Of a stretch of 64,000 bases of DNA, positions 54,573 through 63,742 are shown in pieces. Made by a program: the position numbers and the translations under genes. The DNA is taken from the NCBI GenBank assembly GCA_963706515.1, contig CAVPMW010000010.1:62001-126000 (forward strand). The letters are read 5' to 3'. Position 1 is the first letter of the stretch, and each line of letters opens with the position of its first letter. This DNA comes from CAVPMW01 sp963706515 (GTDB taxonomy: Bacteria > Chloroflexota > Anaerolineae > Anaerolineales > UBA4823). The notes under the pieces were generated by a model, which worked only from the letters and a program-made list of their open reading frames with translations, made no database searches and was not told where the DNA came from.

Positions 54573-55766
54573 TCACGGCGTCGGTGTAGGTGTGGCGTCT
54601 GCCCCCGGCAGGGGGGTCAGCGCGGGGAGAGTGGCTTTCGCCGCGTCGGCCGCGGTATTGGGGGCTCCCCCTGCTACCCAGCGGGTAAAGATTTCGATAT
54701 ATTCGGGCTTGAGCGGCTTGGATGGAGGCATCGGCCCACCCGCGTCGATCGTTTCCCGATTGAGCATCAGGATGATATTGCTGTTGAGATCGAAAGGCTT
54801 GACGTTCGGCGCATCGTCGCCCGAGTTCATAACCTCGTCGTAAGAACCCATGAGATAGTTATTATTCTTTTTCCCCGAGCGATGGCAGGTAACACAGTAT
54901 CTCTTCACCAGCGGTTCCACATGGACCTCGTAAGAGGGCACCTCATTCGGTCCAAGGGGAGGGACTAACTGTCCCGTACCAGCGCCGGCAGGTTTTTCCA
55001 CGCGGTCATCCCAGGTATAGCGCATGAAGGTGACGATCGAGTCCATCTCATCCTTTGATAGCTCGCCGCCCTGCGCTTTCCCGAATGGAGGCATCCCTTG
55101 TTCGGGCTGCCCCAATTCAATAATATTATGGAAGGTTTCGTCAGTGAAAGCGTACATCACATCGTGAATGTTGACCGGCGGCAGGACCTTACCTTCCAGG
55201 CCTTCCACGCCCTTAATTTCCCCGCCCTCGCCTTCCGTTCCATGGCAATTGCTGCAGTTGATGGCGAACAGATCTTCTCCCTGCGATATTCTCTCAGATA
55301 TCGAGCCAGCTACTACCACTTGCTCTTGAGGCGGAGTGGTCACGACTGCCCAGATGGTCAGGGCAATAATCCCCAAGGTCCCCAGGCTGACAACCACGAT
55401 GGCAAATATGCGTTTCTTCCAGTAGCGAAATGGGCTGCGGTCGTAGAAGGGAAGCAGTAAGAGCAAGCCAACCACAACCGTAGGGATAACCACTGCGCCG
55501 ATCCACTCTAACTTGCCGGGAAACAGCTTTAACATCTGGAACAAGAATAAAAAGTACCATTCGGGTCGCGGGATATAGGCGGCATCGTTGGGATCCGCTG
55601 GCGGCTCATTTGCCACGCCAATAAAAGTCGCCAGACCGACTAAAAGCAGGAAGATAGCGAAAGAGACCAGCACATCTTTAAAGATAATATCGGGCCAGAA
55701 TTTCACTCCGTGCTGTTTTTCCTGGTAGTACTTTTCCTGGATTTCTTTCTTTTGATCTTGGTTCAT
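54573..55766 (-). CDS. Cytochrome bc complex subunit IV fused to a two-haem cytochrome c
   Basis: 397 aa, ATG at 55766. Residues about 25-150 are the C-terminal half of cytochrome b (subunit IV), with three membrane segments and the quinol-site PEWY in PRPEWYFLFLFQML. A cytochrome c domain follows with CSNCH (about 171-175) and a methionine-rich GMPPFG, then a second domain with CVTCH and GGPMPPSKPL. The tail is Pro/Thr-rich. So one polypeptide carries both a bc core half and two c haems. Third gene of the Rieske-b6 operon. Confidence 0.87.
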   Translation of the reverse strand: MNQDQKKEIQEKYYQEKQHGVKFWPDIIFKDVLVSFAIFLLLVGLATFIGVANEPPADPNDAAYIPRPEWYFLFLFQMLKLFPGKLEWIGAVVIPTVVVGLLLLLPFYDRSPFRYWKKRIFAIVVVSLGTLGIIALTIWAVVTTPPQEQVVVAGSISERISQGEDLFAINCSNCHGTEGEGGEIKGVEGLEGKVLPPVNIHDVMYAFTDETFHNIIELGQPEQGMPPFGKAQGGELSKDEMDSIVTFMRYTWDDRVEKPAGAGTGQLVPPLGPNEVPSYEVHVEPLVKRYCVTCHRSGKKNNNYLMGSYDEVMNSGDDAPNVKPFDLNSNIILMLNRETIDAGGPMPPSKPLKPEYIEIFTRWVAGGAPNTAADAAKATLPALTPLPGADATPTPTP

Positions 55767-55784
55767 CTTCTGCCTCCAGGATGC

Positions 55785-56444
55785 CTAATCGTCCTTCTTG
55801 GGGATCGAGCTGATGCCGAGACGGATCAGCAGGTAGAGATGAACACTGATCAAGGTAATAATCCCAGCTGGCAGCCACCAGATATGGAATGAGAAGAAGC
55901 GCGCCAGCGTGACCGCGCTGAGATCGGTACCTCCTTGCAAGATGCGTGTGATAAATGAACCGATATATGGAACCGTCCCCGGAATTGCCGTACCCACGGT
56001 CGTCGCCCAATAAGAGCGCTGGTTCCAGGGGAGCAGGTAGCCGGTAAACCCCATGCCAAGTGTGAGCAGGAGAAGCACGACGCCTGTAATCCAGGTAAGC
56101 TCACGCGGGTATTTATAAGATGCAAAGAAAAAAGTGCGCAGCATGTGCAGGAAAACGAAGATTACCATCAGGTTAGCGCCCCAATGGTGGATGCCCCGGA
56201 TGAGCCAGCCAAAGGCTACCCCGTTCATAATATACTGGATGCTGTTATAAGCCATCTCGGGTGAGGGGACGTAATAGATGGTCAAGAAAATTCCAGTTAC
56301 GACCTGCATCGCGAATAAGAAAAGGCTTGCGCTGCCCAGCGTATAGAACCAGTTGACTTTGGGTACTTTGCGGTCTAATACCGTGCTGTAGATCGTCTCC
56401 AGTCCGAGACGCTCGTCCAGCCAGGAATAGAGTTTTGAGGTCAT
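55785..56444 (-). CDS. Cytochrome b6-type subunit of a bc complex
   Basis: 219 aa, ATG at 56444, overlapping the Rieske stop (ATGA). Four membrane helices. Haem ligands: GIHHWGANLMVIFVFLHMLR in helix B and FFSFHIWWLPAGIITLISVH in helix D, where 14 residues separate the two His, as in b6 rather than in bc1. Short length and split organisation also match b6. It passes electrons from menaquinol across the membrane. Confidence 0.93.
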   Translation of the reverse strand: MTSKLYSWLDERLGLETIYSTVLDRKVPKVNWFYTLGSASLFLFAMQVVTGIFLTIYYVPSPEMAYNSIQYIMNGVAFGWLIRGIHHWGANLMVIFVFLHMLRTFFFASYKYPRELTWITGVVLLLLTLGMGFTGYLLPWNQRSYWATTVGTAIPGTVPYIGSFITRILQGGTDLSAVTLARFFSFHIWWLPAGIITLISVHLYLLIRLGISSIPKKDD

Positions 56445-56933
56445 GCACCCCCCTCGACATAATGGATATAGAGGACGTCATTCTCGGTTTTGGTTTCGTA
56501 GGCGTGTAACGGCTTTGGTGGAGGACCGGAGACTACCTGGCCCATTTTATTGAATATCCCCGCGTGGCAAGGGCAGAGATATTCCCCTTGGTCGTCCTTC
56601 CAGGAAACCCGGCAGTTCAGGTGAGTGCAGATATTCGACAAAGCCAGAAAAGTACTATTGCCCTCGATTCAGGACATACACCCCATAGCTGTTGACCGTC
56701 CTTTCCCAGCCATTTTCGCGGGTGCGGGTGAAAGTAACCAGAGTGGGCATTTCGGGTGGAAAGTTTGTAACCGGTCCGACTGGGATCCAGGCATCGGCCT
56801 GGCTTATTTTGGTGGCAGGGTAAATTACGTAACCGATAGCGGGAATGGCTATCGTCCCCGCCATCACTGAACCAAGGATTACTACAACGACTTTAACAAA
56901 ATCCCTGCGCTCTAATTCATGTGATCCTGCCAT
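56441..56933 (-). CDS. Rieske iron-sulfur protein, frameshifted
   Basis: The first frame (ATG 56933) has a short basic N-terminus with ERRDFVKVV, then one membrane anchor (about 14-36), and ends after VYVLNRGQ. The other frame continues TFLALSNICTHLNCRVSW and LCPCHAGIF, holding the 2Fe-2S ligands (CTHLNC and CPCH). One extra base between 56661 and 56670 explains the break; corrected length is 163 aa. The most likely spots are the GGG run (56661-56663) or the adjacent GATTC (56666-56670). First gene of the bc operon. Confidence 0.88.
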
Positions 56934-57266
56934 CCACCCCTCCTGAAGAAAGTCCAGCCTGATATGTGAAATTTTGAACCGGACAATATTTTACCCTGAC
57001 TTTGCAGGGAAGAACGTCCAGACTTAGCGATAGTTAAGCTTTAGAGGATGACGGCAGGCAAGAATATTGGCATGGTTGGTCTATAATTAACCCTCCTGGC
57101 AGAAAAGATACCAGGATGCACGGTCGGAAGGCCTCTCCACTAAACCCTTACCCGCGATATACTATTTGACGACCCGAGTTTCTGTTATTGATGGTTCCGA
57201 ATCTGAAAACTGGTCGATGCACTATTATCTTGCCTTGGCGAATATTCTAACTTCGAGGAGGTACCA
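56934..57266. other. 333-base divergent intergenic region between the bc and sdh operons
   Basis: No coding frame is convincing. It must hold promoters for both operons. A TATAAT at 57082-57087 (plus) lacks a correctly spaced -35, and TATACT near 57158 is similarly isolated. The strong GAGGAGG ribosome site of sdhC is at its right end. No repeat or hairpin stands out. Confidence 0.5.
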
Positions 57267-57656
57267 ATGAGCAAGCGTAACGGTGTAGGCGTGATGAACG
57301 GTTTGAAGTACCAGGGCGGTGGTCCAATGTTTGCCTGGATCTTGCACCGGATCACCGGTCTTGCGATCCTGCTATTCGTCGGATTGCATGTTATGGCTTC
57401 ATTTTTTACCCAGGAGCTGGGGAGCAGCTGGGCGATCAACCTGAATAAGATCTATGAATCGTCCGCGTTCCAAATTCTTGTAGTATTCATCGTTCTGTAC
57501 CATGCGATCAATGGCACCCGGATAATCATTCTGGACGTCTGGCCAAAATACCTGCAGTACCAGCGTGAGGCGATCTGGGTGCAATGGATAATTTTCATCC
57601 CGATTTTCGGGCTGACAGCGGGAGTGATCATCATGCGAACACTGACCAAGAGCTGA
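57267..57656 (+). CDS. sdhC: Succinate dehydrogenase cytochrome b556 subunit
   Basis: 129 aa, ATG at 57267 with GAGGAGG nearby. Three membrane segments. WILHRITGLAILLFVGLHVM carries the HRxTG motif and a second His for haem/quinone binding. It anchors SdhAB and reduces or oxidises menaquinone. First gene of sdhCDAB. Confidence 0.88.
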   Translation: MSKRNGVGVMNGLKYQGGGPMFAWILHRITGLAILLFVGLHVMASFFTQELGSSWAINLNKIYESSAFQILVVFIVLYHAINGTRIIILDVWPKYLQYQREAIWVQWIIFIPIFGLTAGVIIMRTLTKS

Positions 57657-57668
57657 GGAGGTGGGGCC

Positions 57669-58097
57669 ATGCGAACGCGAATAGTCCAGCCCGGATTTAC
57701 TTTTGAATACTTAATGTGGATCTTTACCCGGATCTCAGGCCTGGCATTACTCTTGCTGGCGCTTATCGGAGTAGCAGCAGCCTTAATCCTGGGAGCGCGC
57801 ACTCAGATGGATCTGCCGACTCTGATGCGCTGGACGTTCTTCCCGAACCCGAACCACGTCGTTAATAGTGAGATACCTGACCTGGTTCCTTACTGGATGA
57901 ATGCTTTCTGGCAGATCATTGAGATATTAATCATCGTTTTTGGCGTCAGCCACGGATTTAATGGACTGCGTGTGGTGGTTGAGGACTACACCAAACCTTC
58001 TTTCTGGAGACCATTGCTGCGCGGCCTGATCTTCTTACTCTGGCTTTTCACGCTGATCGTAGCAGTTTATGTAATCTTTACTTATAAGCCCGGCTAA
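57669..58097 (+). CDS. sdhD: Succinate dehydrogenase membrane anchor subunit
   Basis: 142 aa, ATG at 57669 with GAGGAGG ten bases ahead. Three membrane segments; FTRISGLALLLLALIG and IIVFGVSHGFNGLRVVVEDY, with a conserved His in the latter, match SdhD-type anchors. Twelve bases separate it from sdhC. Confidence 0.85.
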   Translation: MRTRIVQPGFTFEYLMWIFTRISGLALLLLALIGVAAALILGARTQMDLPTLMRWTFFPNPNHVVNSEIPDLVPYWMNAFWQIIEILIIVFGVSHGFNGLRVVVEDYTKPSFWRPLLRGLIFLLWLFTLIVAVYVIFTYKPG

Positions 58098-58187
58098 GGT
58101 ATGCCCACTACAGCCAGGGAGCACTTTTCCGGTCGATGAGAAATATTCTCAGTACCACGCCCTTATGGGATTTGAAGGAGTCATTGA

Positions 58188-59981
58188 ATGAATGTACATC
58201 AATTTGATATTGTAGTCGTGGGGGCAGGCGGAGCCGGGCTGATGGCTGCTCTCTACGCTTCGCGCAACTCTCGTATAGCTGTTATCAGCAAGATATATCC
58301 TACCCGGTCGCATACGGGTACTGCACAGGGTGGGGTGGGAGCTGCCCTGGGCAACCTGGAAGAGGATCATCCTGATTGGCATACCTATGACACGATTAAA
58401 GGCAGCGACTACCTTGGAGACCAGGATGCTATCGAGTTCATGTGCAATGAAGCAATTCAAGCGGTGATCGACCTGGAACATATGGGATTGCCATTCTCTC
58501 GCACTCCAGATGGGAAAATTGCCCAAAGGCCATTTGGCGGGCACACGAACAATATTACCGGTAAACCGGTGCGCCGCTCGTGCTATGCGGCTGATCGCAC
58601 GGGTCACATGATCTTGCAGACCCTGTACCAACAATGCATCAAGAATAATGTTACTTTCTTCGATGAGTTCCAGGTATTGGACGTGCTCGTGGTAAACGGG
58701 GCTGCCGCAGGGGTGGTGGCGGTCGAGCTGGCAACCAGCGAGCTGCACGTTTTCCACACCAAAGCCACAATTTTCGCCACAGGCGGGCATGGACGAATCT
58801 GGGAAATTACGTCGAACGCATATGCGTGCAGCGGAGACGGCATTGCAGTGACTCTGCGGCGCGGCATCCCAGCGCAGGATATGGAATTCTTCCAGTTCCA
58901 CCCAACTGGTATTTTTAAGCTGGGAATTTTGATCACCGAAGGTGTACGGGGAGAAGGGGGGATCCTGGTCAACAATAATGGGGAGCGATTCATGGAGCGC
59001 TATGCCCCCAGGGTCAAAGACCTGGCCTCCCGCGACGTAATCAGCCGCGCCATGTACCTGGAGATGCGCGAGGGCCGCGGGATCAATAACCAGAAATACC
59101 TGTACCTGGATATGCGCCCGGAGACGGTCAATAAGTACGCTGCATTGGACGGTCGTACCCGTCCAGATGGCAGCCCTTACCGCACTACCGGAGAAGAGCT
59201 GATGGCTAAGCTGCCCGATATCGTCGATTTCAACCGGACGTACCTGGGGATTGACCCGGTCACCCAGCTGATGCCCGTCCAGCCTACCGCACATTACGCA
59301 ATGGGAGGTATCCCTACGAATATGTTCGGCGAAGTGCTAATCGATGAAAAGAATAGCGTGCTGCCCGGATTATACGCGGCTGGCGAATGCGCCTGTGTCT
59401 CGGTACACGGCGCTAACCGCCTGGGAACGAACTCGCTGCTCGACCTGATCGTATTTGGCAAACATACTGGGTTGCGCGCCACGGACTTCGTCGAGGAAGC
59501 CTCGCTTCCACAGCTGCCGAAAGATGCGGACGACTTTGCCCGTAACCAGCTGGATGATTTGCGAAAATGCACCGAAGGCAGCGAGAGAATCGCTGACATT
59601 ACCAATGAAATGCGCAGCTTGATGATGGATGAAGTAGGATTATTCCGCAATGCTGCAGGTATGCAGCTGGCATTGGATAAAATTCACGAGTTGAAAGAAC
59701 GTATTCATTACATCCGCCTCGATGACTGTGGAAAGGTGTTCAATACCAACCTGCTAAACGCCTGGGAAATCAGCAACCTGCTCGACCTGGCAGAGGTGAC
59801 CACTTTCTCAGCGCTGGCGCGCACTGAAAGCCGCGGCGCACATGCCCGTGAGGATTTTCCAAAGCGCGACGATGAGAATTGGTTGAAACACTCCATTGCC
59901 AAGGTTACACCGGAAGGCATTCAGCTCGCATATAAACCGGTCGTTATTACCAAATACCAACCCAAAGAGCGCACCTACTAA
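58188..59981 (+). CDS. sdhA: Succinate dehydrogenase flavoprotein subunit
   Basis: 597 aa, ATG at 58188. VVVGAGGAGLMAALYASRNS binds FAD, SHTGTAQGGVGAALGN has the His (about 42) for covalent FAD, and QFHPTGIF and RLGTNSLLDLIVFG are substrate-site motifs. It oxidises succinate to fumarate. A 381-codon antisense frame lies across its first two thirds but is a coding shadow. Confidence 0.95.
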   Translation: MNVHQFDIVVVGAGGAGLMAALYASRNSRIAVISKIYPTRSHTGTAQGGVGAALGNLEEDHPDWHTYDTIKGSDYLGDQDAIEFMCNEAIQAVIDLEHMGLPFSRTPDGKIAQRPFGGHTNNITGKPVRRSCYAADRTGHMILQTLYQQCIKNNVTFFDEFQVLDVLVVNGAAAGVVAVELATSELHVFHTKATIFATGGHGRIWEITSNAYACSGDGIAVTLRRGIPAQDMEFFQFHPTGIFKLGILITEGVRGEGGILVNNNGERFMERYAPRVKDLASRDVISRAMYLEMREGRGINNQKYLYLDMRPETVNKYAALDGRTRPDGSPYRTTGEELMAKLPDIVDFNRTYLGIDPVTQLMPVQPTAHYAMGGIPTNMFGEVLIDEKNSVLPGLYAAGECACVSVHGANRLGTNSLLDLIVFGKHTGLRATDFVEEASLPQLPKDADDFARNQLDDLRKCTEGSERIADITNEMRSLMMDEVGLFRNAAGMQLALDKIHELKERIHYIRLDDCGKVFNTNLLNAWEISNLLDLAEVTTFSALARTESRGAHAREDFPKRDDENWLKHSIAKVTPEGIQLAYKPVVITKYQPKERTY

Positions 59982-59991
59982 GGGAGGCCCT

Positions 59992-60696
59992 ATGCTCGTC
60001 AAGGTGAAAATATTGCGTTATAACCCCGAGGTGGATAAAAAGCCGCACTACGTGACCTACAAGCTCGAAGCAGAGCCCACAGACCGAGTGCTCGATCTGC
60101 TCGAGAATATTAAAGGATACCAGGACGGCTCATTGACTTTCCGGCGTTCATGCGCCCACGGCATCTGTGGGTCCGACGCCATGCGGATCAACGGGAGCAA
60201 CCGCCTGGCTTGTAAAGTTCTGGTGAAGGATTTAGGCGGCAATAAGATCACCGTCGAGCCGCTGTTGGGCTTGCGGGTGATTAAGGACATGATCGTAGAT
60301 ATGCAGCCATTCTTCGAAAACTTTCAGACGGTTTTACCGTATTTCGTCAATGACGACCCCCCTCCAGTCCGGGAACGGCTGCAATCACCAGAGCAAAGGC
60401 TGCGTTATGACGATACAACCAAATGCATAATGTGTGCAGCCTGTACAACCTCTTGCCCTTCATTCTGGGCAAATGACCAGTACCTGGGTCCAGCCGCGAT
60501 CGTCAATGCCCACCGTTTCATTTTCGACAGCCGCGACCATGCCACATCGGAACGGCTGCAGGTAATGAACAGCGCATTCGGCGTTTACCGCTGCCATACC
60601 ATATTTAACTGTACGGTAGCCTGCCCGCGCGAGATCGAGATTACCAAAGCAATCGGTGAGGTGAAGAGGGCGATTATGACCGGGACGGTGGAGTAA
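59992..60696 (+). CDS. sdhB: Succinate dehydrogenase iron-sulfur subunit
   Basis: The ATG at 59992, with AAGGGAGG ahead, gives 234 aa; the frame reaching back into sdhA is not the start. SCAHGICGSDAMRINGSNRL holds the 2Fe-2S site, with Asp as the third ligand as in E. coli. CIMCAACTTSCP is the 4Fe-4S site and CHTIFNCTVACPRE the 3Fe-4S site. Last gene of the operon, followed by a terminator at 60743. Confidence 0.94.
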   Translation: MLVKVKILRYNPEVDKKPHYVTYKLEAEPTDRVLDLLENIKGYQDGSLTFRRSCAHGICGSDAMRINGSNRLACKVLVKDLGGNKITVEPLLGLRVIKDMIVDMQPFFENFQTVLPYFVNDDPPPVRERLQSPEQRLRYDDTTKCIMCAACTTSCPSFWANDQYLGPAAIVNAHRFIFDSRDHATSERLQVMNSAFGVYRCHTIFNCTVACPREIEITKAIGEVKRAIMTGTVE

Positions 60697-60742
60697 TAAT
60701 TACGATCACTGAATAGATTAATTCCCGATTGATCTTTCCAGG

Positions 60743-60779
60743 AGCTGCTTCTACCGGGAGATGGCAGAGGCAGCTTTTT
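60743..60779 (+). terminator. Rho-independent terminator of sdhCDAB
   Basis: AGCTGCTTCT (60743-60752) pairs with AGAGGCAGCT (60766-60775) with one G-T pair, and five T residues follow (60775-60779). It separates the sdh operon from the hdr genes, so the latter need their own promoter in the 143 bases before 60923. Confidence 0.75.
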
Positions 60780-60922
60780 GATTCATAGAGGCAGTTCGTC
60801 ACATTTCGGGATGACAAACTACCACTACCTACAGGATGATATACAGGTGAAAAACATCACAAATTGTAAGATAATGAGTACTAAGTGTATCAATTTTTGC
60901 AGATTGAGTAGGGTGGGCATCT

Positions 60923-61327
60923 ATGCGAACCAGGATTTCATCTGCGACGGTCCGTGGGGAGTTTGTACGCCAGGTCGAATCTATCAGCGGCGAAACGCTG
61001 CTTGCCTGCAACCAGTGCGGAAAGTGCAGCGCCGGCTGTCCGGTGGCATTCAGCATGGACCTGCTCCCCAATCAGGTCATCCGTTTCGTCCAGCTGGGTT
61101 TCGAGGACGTGCTGGAATCACAAACGATATGGACCTGCGCGGCCTGCCTGACCTGTGTCGCCCGCTGTCCGAAAGGCATCGACCTACCCAGGATCATGGA
61201 AGCGCTGCGTGAGGTTGCCTCAGAGCGCGGCTGCAACCCAATCGAGCTGGATGCGCTGGACTCCGAGCGGGTGGGCGAGCTGCCTCAGCTTGCCTGGATC
61301 GGCGGATTTCGCAAATATACGGCCTAG
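60923..61327 (+). CDS. hdrC: Heterodisulfide reductase subunit C-like protein
   Basis: 134 aa, ATG at 60923. Two 4Fe-4S motifs: CNQCGKCSAGCP and CAACLTCVARCP. It ends LAWIGGFRKYTA, much like HdrC of methanogens and sulfate reducers. It passes electrons to HdrB. First gene of hdrCBA, in an organism with no visible methanogenesis genes, so the role is likely in flavin-based or energy-coupled electron transfer. Confidence 0.87.
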   Translation: MRTRISSATVRGEFVRQVESISGETLLACNQCGKCSAGCPVAFSMDLLPNQVIRFVQLGFEDVLESQTIWTCAACLTCVARCPKGIDLPRIMEALREVASERGCNPIELDALDSERVGELPQLAWIGGFRKYTA

Positions 61328-61384
61328 ACTGTAAAGACGGTTGAGGTCGAGGATCGCGCACACCGGAAAGAAGAAATCAAATTT

Positions 61385-62254
61385 ATGACGGTCTCCTATT
61401 TCCCTGGATGTACCTTATCGACAAAGGCGGCGGGTTACGATCGCTCCGGACGTGCCGTTGCCCAGGCGCTGGATATGACGTTCATCGAGCTGCCTGAGTG
61501 GCAATGCTGTGGTGCGACATTCCCCCTATCTATGGACAATACGATGGCGCTGATTGCGCCCACCCGGCTCCTGGTGCAGGCGCAAGGAGCTGGCAGCCAC
61601 GTGACCACCCTGTGTGCGGTATGTTTCCACGTGCTCAAACGGACTCAGGTCCTCCTCGCTCAAAAGCCTGAAATGCTGGAACGCATCAACTGGTTTACCG
61701 AGGAGCCCTACCTGGGCAAGACCCGGGTAAGCCACTTTTTGGAGCTGCTGCGCGATGACCTGGGTTGGGAGGCATTGAAAGAACGGGTTCAGCAGCCTCT
61801 CAGCGGGCTTAAAGTTGCTCCTTATTACGGCTGCCTGCTGCTCCGCCCGGAAGCCGAGATTGGCCTGGATAACCCTGAAGAGCCCAGGATCCTGCACGAT
61901 TGCCTGGCTGCCTTGGGCTGCGAGGTAGTTGATTTTCCTTACCAGGTCGAATGCTGCGGCTCGTATCTGGCGGTGAGCAAACCCGAGCTTCCCGAGAAGC
62001 TGGCGAAAGAGATACTGGGATCCGCACAGCGCCACGGTGCTCAGGCAATCGTAACCGCCTGCCCGCTTTGCCAATTTAATTTGGATTTTGCACAGCGCGA
62101 AGGGATGCCTGGGAATACCTCTATACCCGTATTGTATTTCACCCAATTAATGGCGGTGGCGCTCGGAGTATCCCCTAGCGAATGGGGAATGGAAAGTCAT
62201 TACATCGATCCCCGGTCGCTATTTAATGAGCGGGCAGTCCCACTTTCGACATAA
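61385..62254 (+). CDS. hdrB: Heterodisulfide reductase subunit B-like protein
   Basis: 289 aa, ATG at 61385. Starts YFPGCTLSTKAAGYD. Two CCG domains are seen: ECCG-type CCGATFPLS with CAVCFH after it, and CCGSYLAV with CPLCQFNLD. These bind the non-cubane 4Fe-4S clusters at the heterodisulfide site in HdrB. It follows hdrC by 57 bases. The natural disulfide substrate is unknown here. Confidence 0.88.
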   Translation: MTVSYFPGCTLSTKAAGYDRSGRAVAQALDMTFIELPEWQCCGATFPLSMDNTMALIAPTRLLVQAQGAGSHVTTLCAVCFHVLKRTQVLLAQKPEMLERINWFTEEPYLGKTRVSHFLELLRDDLGWEALKERVQQPLSGLKVAPYYGCLLLRPEAEIGLDNPEEPRILHDCLAALGCEVVDFPYQVECCGSYLAVSKPELPEKLAKEILGSAQRHGAQAIVTACPLCQFNLDFAQREGMPGNTSIPVLYFTQLMAVALGVSPSEWGMESHYIDPRSLFNERAVPLST

Positions 62255-62293
62255 TGGCTGGTAAGTAGATGGTGGAAATAGAAAGATACTCAG

Positions 62294-63712
62294 ATGATTA
62301 AACGGGCTCTCGTTCTCGGTGCTGGGATTGCTGGTATCCAGGCAGCTCTGGATATTGCCAACAGCGGCTACGAAGTTGTCCTGGTTGAGAAAGAGCCATC
62401 CATCGGTGGGCATATGGCCCAGCTTTCTGAGACGTTTCCAACATTGGATTGTTCGCAGTGCATCATGACTCCGCGGACGGTCGAAGTGGGTCACCACGAG
62501 AATATCCGCCTGTATACGTACAGCGAAATAGAGGCGTGCGAGCGCGGTTCAAAAAATGGCGGGGCGGGTGATTTTACCGTCCGCATCCGCCGGAAAGCCG
62601 CCTACGTGAACCGCGAAGTGTGCACGGGCTGCGGGGTTTGCCAGGAGAAGTGCCCCTTCAAAGTGGAGTCAGTCTTTGAACGCGGGATTGGGACGCGCAA
62701 AGTCATTTATACGCTCTCACCCCAGGCTGTCCCAAATAAGCCAGTGATCGACGCAGAAAACTGCCGCTACCTGCAGAGCAAATGGGACATTGCAGCCGGG
62801 CGGCTGCCAGCAGTCGATAAAAAGGGCAACCCCGCCCAACCCAGGTGCGGCGCTTGCGCCAAGTTCTGCCCGACCGGCGCAATCGATTGGGACCAGACCG
62901 ATGAGGTGGTCGAAGAACAGGTCGGCGCGATTGTCGTTGCCACCGGTTACGACCTTTTCCCGCAATCCCGCCTTCCTGAATATGGTGGAGGACGCCTGCC
63001 GGACGTCATCGATGGACTGGCCTTCGAGCGGCTTTTAGCCGCCAGCGGGCCGACGGCAGGCAAGGTGCAGCGCCCCTCGGACAGCCGGGTACCGAAAGAA
63101 GTGGTCTTCGTGCAGTGCAGCGGCTCGCGCGATCCGGAGCGGGGTGTGCCCTATTGCTCGAAAATTTGCTGTATGTATACGGCAAAACAAGCCATCCTGT
63201 ACAAACATCGTGTCCCCGATGGTCAGGCATACGTCTTTTACATCGATGTGCGCGCCGGCGGTAAAGGGTACGAGGAGTTCCTCAACCGGGCGATGGAAGA
63301 GGATGGGGTCGTGTACCTGCGCGGCAAAGTGTCCAAAATCTTCGCAGAGGATGGGCAGATGACCGTGCGCGGGGCGGATACATTGAGCGGACGGACAGTG
63401 GAAATCTCCGCTGACCTGGTGGTACTGGCAACCGCGGTCCTGCCGCGGATTACCAGCGGTCAGGTCGCTGAGATGCTGGGTTTGAGAACCGACCACCTCG
63501 CTGGAACCGCTCAGGGATTTTTCACTGCCCGGGATGAAGAGCTGGAGCCGGTGCTCAGCGATGTACCGGGGATTTTCCTGGCTGGCGTCGCTCTGGGTCC
63601 AAAGGATATCCCCGAGACGGTCGCCCAGGCCAGCGCGGCAGCCGCGAAAGTACTGACGCTGTTTCAGCGCGCTGGAGAGCCAACCCTGGAGAAAGCGGCG
63701 ATCGATGGCTGA
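62294..63712 (+). CDS. hdrA: Heterodisulfide reductase subunit A-like protein (FAD/4Fe-4S)
   Basis: 472 aa, ATG at 62294. LGAGIAGIQAALDIANSGYE binds FAD at the N-terminus; IGGHMAQLSETFPTLDCSQC follows, typical of HdrA. CTGCGVCQEKCPFKVE is a ferredoxin-type cluster, and RCGACAKFCPTGAI a second partial one. VQCSGSRDPERGVPYCSKIC is the conserved Cys patch. It lacks the N-terminal domain of long HdrA, which appears in the next gene. It may be a bifurcating flavoprotein. Confidence 0.88.
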   Translation: MIKRALVLGAGIAGIQAALDIANSGYEVVLVEKEPSIGGHMAQLSETFPTLDCSQCIMTPRTVEVGHHENIRLYTYSEIEACERGSKNGGAGDFTVRIRRKAAYVNREVCTGCGVCQEKCPFKVESVFERGIGTRKVIYTLSPQAVPNKPVIDAENCRYLQSKWDIAAGRLPAVDKKGNPAQPRCGACAKFCPTGAIDWDQTDEVVEEQVGAIVVATGYDLFPQSRLPEYGGGRLPDVIDGLAFERLLAASGPTAGKVQRPSDSRVPKEVVFVQCSGSRDPERGVPYCSKICCMYTAKQAILYKHRVPDGQAYVFYIDVRAGGKGYEEFLNRAMEEDGVVYLRGKVSKIFAEDGQMTVRGADTLSGRTVEISADLVVLATAVLPRITSGQVAEMLGLRTDHLAGTAQGFFTARDEELEPVLSDVPGIFLAGVALGPKDIPETVAQASAAAAKVLTLFQRAGEPTLEKAAIDG

Positions 63713-63742
63713 TCCATTTGGGCCGAGGCGGATGGGAAGAAT

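Noticed and set aside
57082..57087. TATAAT as the sdh promoter
   Set aside because: The nearest -35-like TTGGCA is only nine bases away, so the spacing is wrong.
58149..59294. 381-codon open frame antisense to sdhA
   Set aside because: It lies wholly opposite a strongly conserved sdhA and has no recognisable motif; it is a GC-bias shadow.
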